A stretch of DNA of 64,000 nt, taken from positions 2,666,001 through 2,730,000 of the forward strand of contig NZ_JAGS01000001.1 of NCBI RefSeq assembly GCF_000526775.1, in the 5' to 3' direction. The position numbers and the translations under genes are program-made. Each line of letters starts with the position of its first letter. Position 1 is the stretch's first letter. The stretch is from Ruminococcus albus AD2013 (GTDB taxonomy: Bacteria > Bacillota > Clostridia > Oscillospirales > Ruminococcaceae). Under the pieces are notes generated by a model. It saw nothing but the letters and a program-made list of their open reading frames with translations, was not told where the DNA came from and did no database searches. This document shows positions 33,460 through 40,787 of this stretch, piece after piece.

Positions 33460-35499
33460 TTAATAATTCCACAGATTTAATACTGCAATATCGCATATGG
33501 GATCAAAATCGAGATCATCGAGATCAACGCTGATATCACCTACATTGGAATTATTCACGTACCATTCGCCATATTCTGCATTAAGTGCGTCTATCTGGTC
33601 GGATATATTCGCCTGTACTTTTTCTTCCTGCTCGTCAGTCAGATCAAAATGCAGCTCCCATGCTCTTCCGTCGATAACAACGTCTGCACAAAGTTCAAGT
33701 GAAGTGCCTACTCTGTGTATCGAAAGGTCAGTTCCGAGTGTCTTCTCTATATCGCTGTAATTCATGCCGACAGTCAAGCCCTCACCCACATATGCACCCT
33801 CATACAGGTTGAGCTGTTCCTTATTATTGCCGAGTATCCTATACTCAGTGCCATATATGCTCTTATCATTTACGCCATAGTCAACATCATCACCTGGCTG
33901 AGTGTCCATAACTCCTGCCTGATTCATACCCAATACATACTCAGGGAATGCAGAGAACTTGTAACCGTAATACGGAGCCTGAGAACTTGCTGACAGAACT
34001 ATCTCATAATCATTGTCGGAAAGCGCTTTAAGCTGATCAACGCTCATCGAAAGCATCTCATCAACACTCATGTAAGGTATGCCCTTTGAAGCCTCGATAT
34101 TGGTGTCATCGGGAAGCTTTTCTGCATTGGTGCATACGGGATCAAAGTCGGAAAGATCAACATAGGCGTATACTGCATTTGCATACTCACTTACTCTCTC
34201 CCAGCCGCGCTGAGAATAACTGCCTATATTAGAAGCAATCTGGGCATAATCACTGTCAGATATCTCAAAAGTCATGGACCACTTTGAACCGTTTATCTCA
34301 GCCGAAGACTGAACAGTATGGGGTCCGTATGCCGAGTTTGTCAGCATAGCAGGGATATTAGTTCCAGCCATGGTCTTGATCTCGTTATAGCCTGTACCGA
34401 TAAGATCATCGGCAGTCACCTTATTGTTATTTGTATTCTTCTCATTGGTAACGCTATTTACAGCGGGAGTCGCATTGTTGCCTTTATTGCTGTTATTGGT
34501 CTTGTTATTGCCGTTGCTTCCGGCTGAAACCGAAGACTTTTTCTGTTCGTTACTTAAAGTAGTTATAGGCACGGAAGTCTTGGAGTCGGAATCTTTATCA
34601 GCTGCAGTGACCTTATTATCTGTACTGCTTTCTGTCTTTTCTGCAAGATACTTGTCGATGGAATTGTTTTCCTCGTAGGATACCTCCATAGGCGCACTGC
34701 TGTCAGTCTGCTTTACATCACCTGCAAAGCCCTTAACTTCCTTGTCGGACATACCCAGACCTATCGGGATGCATATCGCCAGAACTGCCGCCGCGGATAC
34801 TGCCGCGATCTTGCCTGCGAGAAATCCCGAACTTGCAGCAGGTGCAAAAGATACCTTAGCTGCTGCATACTTGGGGCTGATAGTGGTTTTGAACATATCT
34901 CCCATAGGTACAGCTGCAAGTACGCCACCCTTGCCGTAAAGCTTTTCTATCTGTGTCTTCAGCTTCTTTCTTGCCTGATAGAGTTTCTGCTTTGCGGTAT
35001 TCTCGTTCATGCCAAGGGACTTTGCAACATCCGAAACGCTCATATCATTATAATAGTACAGTATCAGTGCTGAACGCATCTCGGGCTTGAGTCCGTCGAT
35101 AAGAGCGGCGATCTCTTTCTTGCGCTCCTTGTTTACTGCGTAGTCCTCGGGAAGCATAACAGACATATCCATAGCGGTTGTCTCGATAGCGTAGTCCTTT
35201 TCTTCATCGGTATCAAAGCGTGCGTTCCTGCTTTCTGTTCTGAAATGATCTGTACACTTGTTATAGGCGATACTGTGGATCCATGTGCCGTAGTTTTCAG
35301 GGTGATCAAGTGTATCTATCTTCTCCATGGATCGCAGGAAAGCTTCATGTGTGATATCCTCGGCGATCTCTTTATTTTTAACATTCTTCAGCACAAAGAA
35401 ATAAAGGTTGGAATGATATTCGTTGTACAGCTTTTCAAAAGCCTTTCTGTCTCCGTTTTTTGCATCGTTAACTATATTGATAAGGTCATTTTTCTTCAT
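33460..35499 (-). CDS. ECF-type sigma factor fused to a transmembrane and extracytoplasmic sensor region
   Basis: This 679-residue protein starts as an ECF sigma factor: region 2 at about 15-90 (AEDITHEAFLRSMEKID) and region 4 at about 125-190 (GLKPEMRSALILYYYNDMSV). A single membrane segment follows (GKIAAVSAAAVLAICIPIGL, about 228-250). Outside are an Asn/Ser/Thr-rich linker and two similar modules of about 110 residues, each ending in a (D)DLDFDPIC- or DLSDFDPVC-like word. ECF factors are normally about 180 residues with a separate anti-sigma. Here sensor and sigma are one chain, so release may need proteolysis or the sigma domain may act while tethered. Confidence 0.83.
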   Translation of the reverse strand: MKKNDLINIVNDAKNGDRKAFEKLYNEYHSNLYFFVLKNVKNKEIAEDITHEAFLRSMEKIDTLDHPENYGTWIHSIAYNKCTDHFRTESRNARFDTDEEKDYAIETTAMDMSVMLPEDYAVNKERKKEIAALIDGLKPEMRSALILYYYNDMSVSDVAKSLGMNENTAKQKLYQARKKLKTQIEKLYGKGGVLAAVPMGDMFKTTISPKYAAAKVSFAPAASSGFLAGKIAAVSAAAVLAICIPIGLGMSDKEVKGFAGDVKQTDSSAPMEVSYEENNSIDKYLAEKTESSTDNKVTAADKDSDSKTSVPITTLSNEQKKSSVSAGSNGNNKTNNSNKGNNATPAVNSVTNEKNTNNNKVTADDLIGTGYNEIKTMAGTNIPAMLTNSAYGPHTVQSSAEINGSKWSMTFEISDSDYAQIASNIGSYSQRGWERVSEYANAVYAYVDLSDFDPVCTNAEKLPDDTNIEASKGIPYMSVDEMLSMSVDQLKALSDNDYEIVLSASSQAPYYGYKFSAFPEYVLGMNQAGVMDTQPGDDVDYGVNDKSIYGTEYRILGNNKEQLNLYEGAYVGEGLTVGMNYSDIEKTLGTDLSIHRVGTSLELCADVVIDGRAWELHFDLTDEQEEKVQANISDQIDALNAEYGEWYVNNSNVGDISVDLDDLDFDPICDIAVLNLWNY

Positions 35500-35632
35500 T
35501 CAGGATTCCTTCTTTCGTTAAAATATCTCCGATCTTTTTCTTAGCCGCATTTTTTTCTTCCTCCGACAGTGCGGCTTCAGCCTGCATCATTGCAAGCACC
35601 TGTCGGATCACCTCATCTAACTGATATTCCAT
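35486..35632 (-). CDS. Small ORF overlapping the sigma-factor start
   Basis: 48 residues (MEYQLDEVIRQVLAMMQAEA then an EEEKNAAKKKIGDIL tail), highly charged and helical, overlapping the sigma gene by 14 bp. The ATG follows GGAGG at 14 bp, rather far. The codon pattern looks coding and the overlap suggests coupling. It could be a small regulator of the sigma factor; no family is recognised. Confidence 0.45.
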   Translation of the reverse strand: MEYQLDEVIRQVLAMMQAEAALSEEEKNAAKKKIGDILTKEGILNEEK

Positions 35633-35654
35633 ATCAAAGTTTCATTCCTCCTGT

Positions 35655-35683
35655 ATTATACCACTTTTTCATCCGTTTGTCAT
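35655..35683 (-). promoter_or_regulatory. Promoter of the sigma-factor unit
   Basis: On the minus strand ATGACA (35678-35683), 17-bp spacer, TATAAT (35655-35660). The -35 box lies at the edge of the 66-bp repeat array. Confidence 0.65.
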
Positions 35684-35875
35684 CTGCTTTCTGAAAATTA
35701 GACGTAGTAAGTTGGGTTTGGTTATAAACTTTTTTCTCCGTCTGTTTTTCTGTTTTCTGAAAATCAGACGAAGCAAGTTCGGTTTGGTTATAAACTTTTT
35801 TCTCCGTCCGTTTTTCTGTTTTCTGATAGTTAGACGAAGCAAGTTGGGTTTGGTTATAAAAATTTTTCAGCAGAT
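35671..35875. repeat. Tandem array of 66-bp repeats
   Basis: Copies begin at 35701 (GACGTAGTAAGTT), 35767 and 35833 (GACGAAGCAAGTT), with partial units at each end. The period is exactly 66 bp and copies differ at a few positions. The array lies directly upstream of the sigma-factor promoter. A plus-strand frame through it has no ribosome site and is probably not a gene. Confidence 0.85.
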
Positions 35876-35931
35876 TTTAAATATCAACTCACCTGACACC
35901 CTTTCCGTAAATCACAGAGTAACAAAGATTT

Positions 35932-35966
35932 GACCCCATATCCTTAGAATGGATATGGGGTCATTA
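35932..35966 (-). terminator. Terminator of the 156-residue protein gene
   Basis: Stem GACCCCATATCC/GGATATGGGGTC with loop TTAGAAT. The same hairpin core recurs at 40541-40573. Confidence 0.75.
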
Positions 35967-36003
35967 TACAAGCTTGCACTGATATTATCGATCAAAAAGC
36001 GTT

Positions 36004-36474
36004 TTACAGAGAATTATAGTTTGTTCCTATATATACTTCAAAAACACAGTCAGAACCAAATGTATCACCGTTTCTGATCACTACATAATAAGCGTTTGTT
36101 ATAGGCTCAAAATTATTTTTCTGTATATATTCTTTCAGGGCTTCTTCTGTTCTGGAAATATCCGATATACTGCCCTCATGCCTTGTCATCACAGCATTTA
36201 TCAAGCGGAAGATAAGCTTTGAACCGTAGTTCTCCGAAGGCTTTATCTCGCCCTTTACAGGTATATATATCTCAGCGGACTGTGTTTCATCGGAGATGTT
36301 GTTTTCCTTGAATGTAAATATAAATTTACCCGCTGCTGCAAGCCCCAGCGCCGAAAGATTATCATGGATATGCTCTATCACTTTCAGTATATCCGCCTTT
36401 TTTATGCTTGCGGAATAGGTTATAAGATTTTCAGCATATATATTTAAATGTGGTATATATTGCAATTGTTTCAC
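36004..36474 (-). CDS. 156-residue protein, possibly GyrI-like/effector-binding; LytTR-regulated
   Basis: A soluble protein without signal peptide. Alternating beta and helix words (KFIFTFKENN, SAEIYIPVKGEI, EALKEYIQKNNFEPITNAYYVVI, VFEVYIG) resemble the GyrI-like/AraC effector-binding fold, which binds small hydrophobic ligands, but this is only a weak match. GGGGTGA lies close to the start. The clearest clue is its promoter: a textbook LytTR tandem site at 36576-36605, the best conserved of the five in this window. It may be an immunity or ligand-binding partner of the peptide-signalling system. Confidence 0.7.
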   Translation of the reverse strand: MKQLQYIPHLNIYAENLITYSASIKKADILKVIEHIHDNLSALGLAAAGKFIFTFKENNISDETQSAEIYIPVKGEIKPSENYGSKLIFRLINAVMTRHEGSISDISRTEEALKEYIQKNNFEPITNAYYVVIRNGDTFGSDCVFEVYIGTNYNSL

Positions 36475-36535
36475 CCCATCTGTATCTAATTGAAATTTAG
36501 CTATTATAAAGCTGCTAATATTTCTTCTTGTAGAT

Positions 36536-36605
36536 ATTATATCATTAAATATATGATGCTGTCTACGATAATCGAGTGAACGGTATAAAAATTTAAGTGA
36601 ACGGT
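36536..36605 (-). promoter_or_regulatory. LytTR-type regulated promoter of the 156-residue gene
   Basis: On the minus strand: two identical half-sites ACCGTTCAC at 36597-36605 and 36576-36584 (21 bp apart), then 34 bp to TATAAT (36536-36541). This is the clearest member of the set. Confidence 0.75.
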
Positions 36606-36607
36606 AT

Positions 36608-37906
36608 CTATATCTCTTCCGATCTCAGCACCAGATTGAGATCCAGTGTAAACTGCTTATCGTCCGCCGACAGATCAGCCTCACCGTCATATTTTTGGAC
36701 AACGCGAAGGATATTCGATACACCGAAACCGTGGTGATCCTTATCGCTTTTTGAAGTTGCTATTGTCTTGTTGCTTTTTATTTCCACCGCCTCAAAAATA
36801 GGATTGGTAATAGTAAAGAAGAAATAGCCTTGCTTGAAATCCGCATTAACTTTTATCTCCTTCGGCTTCTCTGAGGTATCCTTGCCGCAGGCTTCGATGG
36901 CATTGTCTATGGCGTTTGCCATTATTATACACAGGTCAACATTGCTTATTCCTGCGGTGGGCACCATGCCTGAAAAAACTATCTTTGTGTTTACCGTTGC
37001 TGCTCTGTCGTTTTTATCATTCATAAGAGCATCAATGATTATATTGCCTGTATTGTACTGCTTTTTCTCAACAGATGAAAGCGCTTCTATATCGTCTATA
37101 TATTCCATCGCCTTATTTTTTTCTTCTGCATCAATCAGACTTCTGAGACAGATCAAATGATTTTTAAAATCATGACGGAAGCTTCTGAATTCACCGTAAA
37201 TGGTATTTATCTTTTCATAGTACTTTATCTCGTTTTCCACCTGTTTTGAAAGCATATCGATCGTTGTCCTTTTCTCGGCTTCGGATATACTTATCTTTAT
37301 TATTGAAACTGCAAATACTATCAGTCCCGCCATGGAAGGCAGTATATATCTTTTGTAATACAGCTCATGGTCGGGTTGGTTTTCTCCCATGACGAATATC
37401 GCCGCTATAAATAAAAGCAATATTACATCTATATAAAGCTTTTTAGGCAAAGATCTGACGATCTGCCGAAGCATGATCTCGATTTTTTTTCTTTTTATGT
37501 AAATGAGTATCGATGCCAGAACAATTACCTCTGCAGAAAATGCAGCAAGATTACAAAGCTCATAATTTTTGATAAATGCCATACTAAGATTCAAACATAT
37601 CTGCGGCGGCCATAGCGACAGCAGGAAAATATACAGTACTCTCTTGCTGAATTCCTCGAATAATACACTGTATGCCCCTAAACGTCCGAAAAAATAAATG
37701 CCTTGTAACAGCTGGCTCAATTCCTTAGGACAGAAATCAGGTTTGTTCATGATTATAGGTGCAGGAAGCAGAGTGAGTATCAGCAGAAAATAACCTACAT
37801 TTTTGATACGTGATGATTTGAAATCACATACCGTTCTTGCAAGCTTTACAAAAATAAGCTGTTCCAGGATATTTACAAGCAGCACCAGATAAGAAATTAT
37901 CGTCAT
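36608..37906 (-). CDS. GHKL-type sensor histidine kinase (AgrC-like), locus 2
   Basis: About 432 residues: a multi-span membrane sensor (about 1-205), then FRHDFKNHLICLRSL with the phospho-accepting His, and a GHKL domain with N-box NAIDNAIEAC and G-box HHGFGVSNILR. It resembles AgrC/ComD-type peptide sensors. The ATG at 37906 is selected because GGAAGGAG lies 8 bp upstream. It follows its regulator gene by 2 bp and is paralogous to the kinase at 29066-30415. The divergent 12-residue peptide is its likely ligand source. Confidence 0.88.
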   Translation of the reverse strand: MTIISYLVLLVNILEQLIFVKLARTVCDFKSSRIKNVGYFLLILTLLPAPIIMNKPDFCPKELSQLLQGIYFFGRLGAYSVLFEEFSKRVLYIFLLSLWPPQICLNLSMAFIKNYELCNLAAFSAEVIVLASILIYIKRKKIEIMLRQIVRSLPKKLYIDVILLLFIAAIFVMGENQPDHELYYKRYILPSMAGLIVFAVSIIKISISEAEKRTTIDMLSKQVENEIKYYEKINTIYGEFRSFRHDFKNHLICLRSLIDAEEKNKAMEYIDDIEALSSVEKKQYNTGNIIIDALMNDKNDRAATVNTKIVFSGMVPTAGISNVDLCIIMANAIDNAIEACGKDTSEKPKEIKVNADFKQGYFFFTITNPIFEAVEIKSNKTIATSKSDKDHHGFGVSNILRVVQKYDGEADLSADDKQFTLDLNLVLRSEEI

Positions 37907-37908
37907 TT

Positions 37909-38622
37909 TCAGCACTCCTTCCGGAAATTATATCTCTTGATATAGCCGGTAAAAGCTTTTTTAAACGGAGTGAGCTTTAATCTGCTTATAAGTGCTCTTT
38001 CTTTATTATCAAAAAGGATATCAGTAGATGTATGAGAAACGATATGTCTGAATCCTGCCAGATATGTCCTGTGACAGCGGAAGAATTTATCCTCGGGAAG
38101 CATATTTTCAATTTCCGATAATGTCTTCTTGTAAAGGACAGTACCCTCATTCGTCCTGATATTGCAGTACTTATCAGCTGCTTCTATATAAATGATATCA
38201 TTGATATTAAGCTTTTTATTCTCCTCATCGGTCTTTATGAGAAGGAAATTTGATTCGTCATTATCTGCAAGATATGAATCAAGCGCAGATGCCAGCTTAT
38301 CGTCATCTATCGGCTTTACTAAGAACCTGTATGCATTGACTTCAAAGGTATCAAAAACAATATCGGGAAAGCTGGTCAGGAATATTATAGCTGTTTCGGT
38401 ATTTTTCTTTCTGATCTGCCTTGCGGTCTCAAGACCGTCGATCTCCGCCATCTGATAATCCATAAAAATAATGTCATACTCATTCTGACTGCCGATAAGA
38501 TCTAATCCGTTGGTAAAATCATTGTAGATCATTATAAGATTTCTTTTCTGTGCATAACTTTCAAGATGTTTTTTCAGTTCGGTGTGTATGACCATCTGGT
38601 CGTCACAAATCGCGATTTTCAT
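37909..38622 (-). CDS. LytTR-family response regulator, locus 2
   Basis: This 237-residue protein has a receiver domain (AICDDQMVIHTEL; phospho-acceptor Asp in IIFMDYQMAEIDGLE; Lys in YRFLVKPI) and a C-terminal LytTR domain (about 128-237; FFRCHRTYLAGFRHI). It is paralogous to the regulator at 30442-31152. It is the nearest candidate to bind the tandem sites at 36576-36605 and 38787-38816, which flank its own operon on both sides. AAGGAGAGGAG precedes the start. Confidence 0.9.
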   Translation of the reverse strand: MKIAICDDQMVIHTELKKHLESYAQKRNLIMIYNDFTNGLDLIGSQNEYDIIFMDYQMAEIDGLETARQIRKKNTETAIIFLTSFPDIVFDTFEVNAYRFLVKPIDDDKLASALDSYLADNDESNFLLIKTDEENKKLNINDIIYIEAADKYCNIRTNEGTVLYKKTLSEIENMLPEDKFFRCHRTYLAGFRHIVSHTSTDILFDNKERALISRLKLTPFKKAFTGYIKRYNFRKEC

Positions 38623-38786
38623 GTGGTTCTCCTCTCCTTAACTACAAATATATTTTTCGATTTTAAACGACATCAGGAATTGCATTTTGAGAACTGGCAA
38701 AAGCTCTGTATATACTTTTACGCAGTTCGCAAATAAGCAATTTCAATGTCGTTTACTATACGATTCTACACAAAGTACAGATCAAT

Positions 38787-38855
38787 GCATTTTACTCCGT
38801 ATTTTATACCATTTACTCCAAAAATATATCGCAACTGCAAAAAGTATATTATAAT
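38787..38855 (+). promoter_or_regulatory. LytTR-type regulated promoter of the 12-residue peptide gene
   Basis: On the plus strand: GCATTTTAC (38787-38795), 12 bp, ACCATTTAC (38808-38816), 33 bp, TATAAT (38850-38855). No -35 box matches well. The stretch around the second half-site, TATACCATTTACTCCA, matches TATACCGTTCACTCGA at the 156-residue gene in 13 of 16 positions. Confidence 0.72.
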
Positions 38856-38917
38856 AAGACCATCGAAACAAGAGAAACAACAAAACTAAAAAAAAGAACA
38901 AAAAAGGAGGCTTAAAA

Positions 38918-38956
38918 ATGCAGGACTGGTTTGATTTTTGGGGTTGGTTCTTATAA
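38918..38956 (+). CDS. Twelve-residue Trp-rich peptide gene
   Basis: The ORF encodes MQDWFDFWGWFL. GGAGG lies 7 bp before the ATG. It is the only translatable frame on a short transcript bounded by a LytTR-type promoter and a strong terminator (39069-39118), so the peptide itself is probably the product. There is no leader, signal peptide or modifying enzyme next to it. Three Trp and three Phe in 12 residues make it membrane-active or a ligand for a membrane receptor; a role as autoinducer of the adjacent AgrC-like kinase is inferred. Confidence 0.65.
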   Translation: MQDWFDFWGWFL

Positions 38957-39068
38957 TTAATAAGTGTTAAAAAAACAGAGTAAACTTTAAAATTATAATC
39001 CAATTCATTATATCATAAATTAGTTGTTATGTCAATTACATAACCAAAAAGAGTTTATGATAAAAAGA

Positions 39069-39118
39069 GCTTACCGCAGGTTTTGTCTTACAAGACAGGA
39101 TCTGCGGTAAGCTTTTTT
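39069..39118 (+). terminator. Terminator of the 12-residue peptide transcript
   Basis: Stem AAAGAGCTTACCGCAG/CTGCGGTAAGCTTTTTT with a 22-base loop that itself folds (GTCTT/AAGAC). Strong T-tail. Confidence 0.88.
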
Positions 39119-39200
39119 CAGATATGATATTGTAAAAATATGACTAACCCTTTACGCGCTGTTTAGTCCGGTATATCCGCGGAATAACCATAAAAAAGCA

Positions 39201-39241
39201 ATGCCCCCGAAGTGTTTTAAAACGCTTCGGGGGCATCATTT
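39201..39241 (-). terminator. Terminator of the lectin-M15 gene
   Basis: Stem ATGCCCCCGAAG/CTTCGGGGGCAT, paralogous to the hairpin at 7208-7243. Confidence 0.75.
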
Positions 39242-39303
39242 TTAACGTGTATTTTTTTTAAGGGTAGTTTTTTTCAACTGACTAAATCACTTCAATACAG
39301 TGT

Positions 39304-40323
39304 TTACCATCTGGGTTTATAATTCTTGAAAGTAGGAATATTGTTATCTCCGTTTCTTTCATCACCGAACCAGTGACCGTTTGAATAGTTGCTGGTAGTG
39401 CGTACATCAAGGTGAATTGCAGTGTTATCGATTATACCGATGCCTGTGAAGCCGATCTGCTCTGCTTCCCACGCAACCCTTGAAGAAGCGATCTGATAGC
39501 CGTTCTTGTCGTAGCAAATTACATCTGCTGCAATGCCTTTAGTATGTGCGTCATTTCTGTAGCCGCCTACTGCAACGGAGCAATCAGGATCACGATAACC
39601 GGAGGTTACGATGATCTTTGAGCAGTTCAGTCTGGAATAGAGTGTTTCCAGCTTATTAATGAGATCCTGGCTGATTGTTCCAACATTACCGCAGTTGCAC
39701 CTAAATTCATCTATGTGGAAATGTGCAGAAAGCTGTCCATTTACAGGCTGGGTAGGCTGGGTTACAATAGGGCTCTGGCTGATAGAGTAGCCGTGGTTAT
39801 TGTAGCTTGACCATGTGGTAGCATAGTTGTAATTTCTGGATACTACCTTGATCTCGCCTGCATCGCTGATCGTCATATAAGCACGGTTTTTGCCGTTTGT
39901 TCTGGTATTCCAGATAGCTTTTCCGTCTTTTCTGTAGATAACAAGGTTACCATCACCCTGAAGAACGCACTTTGTACCGCCTCTGTTCTCTGTCTGAGAG
40001 CTCCATATAGGTGAGTATGCCTTGCCTGTGGACTTATTGTAATGATAAATGACAAGGTTGCCGTCGCCCTGGAAAACAAGTACATAATTCTGAGAAGGAG
40101 ATTTGTAGAATCTTCCGGGTACCAGATCTGCATTTCCGTTGTTTGCATCAACAACTGTGTTCACACTTACTACTGCTGCACTTGCTACGATCGAATTACC
40201 GAATATAGCATTACCGATAGTGGTGCTGCCTATTGCAGGAGCGGATACAGAGAGGATGCAGCTTGCTGCTGTCAGGGTGGTGATTACCTTTTTCTTTGCG
40301 CTTGTGATTGTTGTGTTTTTCAT
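39304..40323 (-). CDS. Secreted M15-type peptidase with bulb-type lectin domain
   Basis: This 339-residue protein has the same signal peptide as the M15 gene at 7307-8197 (about 1-49), then a bulb-type (B-lectin) mannose-binding domain (about 60-170) with two copies of the family pattern GDGNLVIY, and an M15 zinc peptidase domain (about 195-330; SGYRDPDCS, HTKGIAAD, IHLDV). The M15 halves are almost identical in the two proteins, so the targeting domain has been swapped. The lectin may bind mannose-containing or other glycans on target cells. Its promoter has the same LytTR-type site and -10 spacing as the paralogue. Confidence 0.87.
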   Translation of the reverse strand: MKNTTITSAKKKVITTLTAASCILSVSAPAIGSTTIGNAIFGNSIVASAAVVSVNTVVDANNGNADLVPGRFYKSPSQNYVLVFQGDGNLVIYHYNKSTGKAYSPIWSSQTENRGGTKCVLQGDGNLVIYRKDGKAIWNTRTNGKNRAYMTISDAGEIKVVSRNYNYATTWSSYNNHGYSISQSPIVTQPTQPVNGQLSAHFHIDEFRCNCGNVGTISQDLINKLETLYSRLNCSKIIVTSGYRDPDCSVAVGGYRNDAHTKGIAADVICYDKNGYQIASSRVAWEAEQIGFTGIGIIDNTAIHLDVRTTSNYSNGHWFGDERNGDNNIPTFKNYKPRW

Positions 40324-40426
40324 TTTTGTTTCTTCCTTTCAATTTTAAAACTTTAGTTTAGACCGAAATGTCGTTGACAAAATCCTTTATTTTGTTTATC
40401 GCATCTCGTTGTTTGACTGTACTTGA

Positions 40427-40495
40427 AGTATAGCACTTATGGTCAAGAAAGTCTGCTTTTTGAGAGTCATCAGTGGAAAAATCGGAGTGAATGGT
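40427..40495 (-). promoter_or_regulatory. LytTR-type regulated promoter of the lectin-M15 gene
   Basis: On the minus strand: ACCATTCAC (40487-40495), 12 bp, ACTGATGAC (40466-40474), 33 bp, TATACT (40427-40432). Identical in layout to 8303-8371; part of this match reflects shared ancestry of the two upstream regions. Confidence 0.65.
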
Positions 40496-40540
40496 ATATA
40501 CAGCATATAATATTATTTAATTTCAGGTTTTTTCAACATA

Positions 40541-40575
40541 AAACCCCATATCCTTAGAATGGATATGGGGCTTTG
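40541..40575. terminator. Hairpin resembling 35932-35966
   Basis: Stem ACCCCATATCC/GGATATGGGG(C) with loop TTAGAAT. It lies between the lectin-M15 promoter and the next gene. Confidence 0.5.
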
Positions 40576-40709
40576 AGACAGACTGTTATACTATTATAAT
40601 AGTATATTTTATTCTTTTACCCAATATATGATGTAATGTCTTTATAAATTATCCGCAGCGATTTAATTGGTAAAAGTAGACAAAAATTTCAAATTAACAA
40701 ACAGAATAC

Positions 40710-40738
40710 TTGATTTTTAGCGCGTTTCATGGTATCAT
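40710..40738 (+). promoter_or_regulatory. Promoter of the surface-protein pair
   Basis: TTGATT (40710-40715), 17-bp spacer, TATCAT (40733-40738), about 45 bp before the ATG at 40788. Confidence 0.6.
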
Positions 40739-40787
40739 GATAATTAATATAGAGATTATTAATGTTTTACAGAAAGGGTGAGATGAT

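Noticed and set aside
35712..35933. A 73-codon frame through the 66-bp repeats
   Set aside because: The period of 66 is a multiple of three, so repeats stay open by chance; no ribosome site, and poor composition rich in Phe, Leu and Arg.
38748..38756. GTCGTTTAC near regulator 2 as an extra half-site
   Set aside because: No partner at 21 bp on either side.
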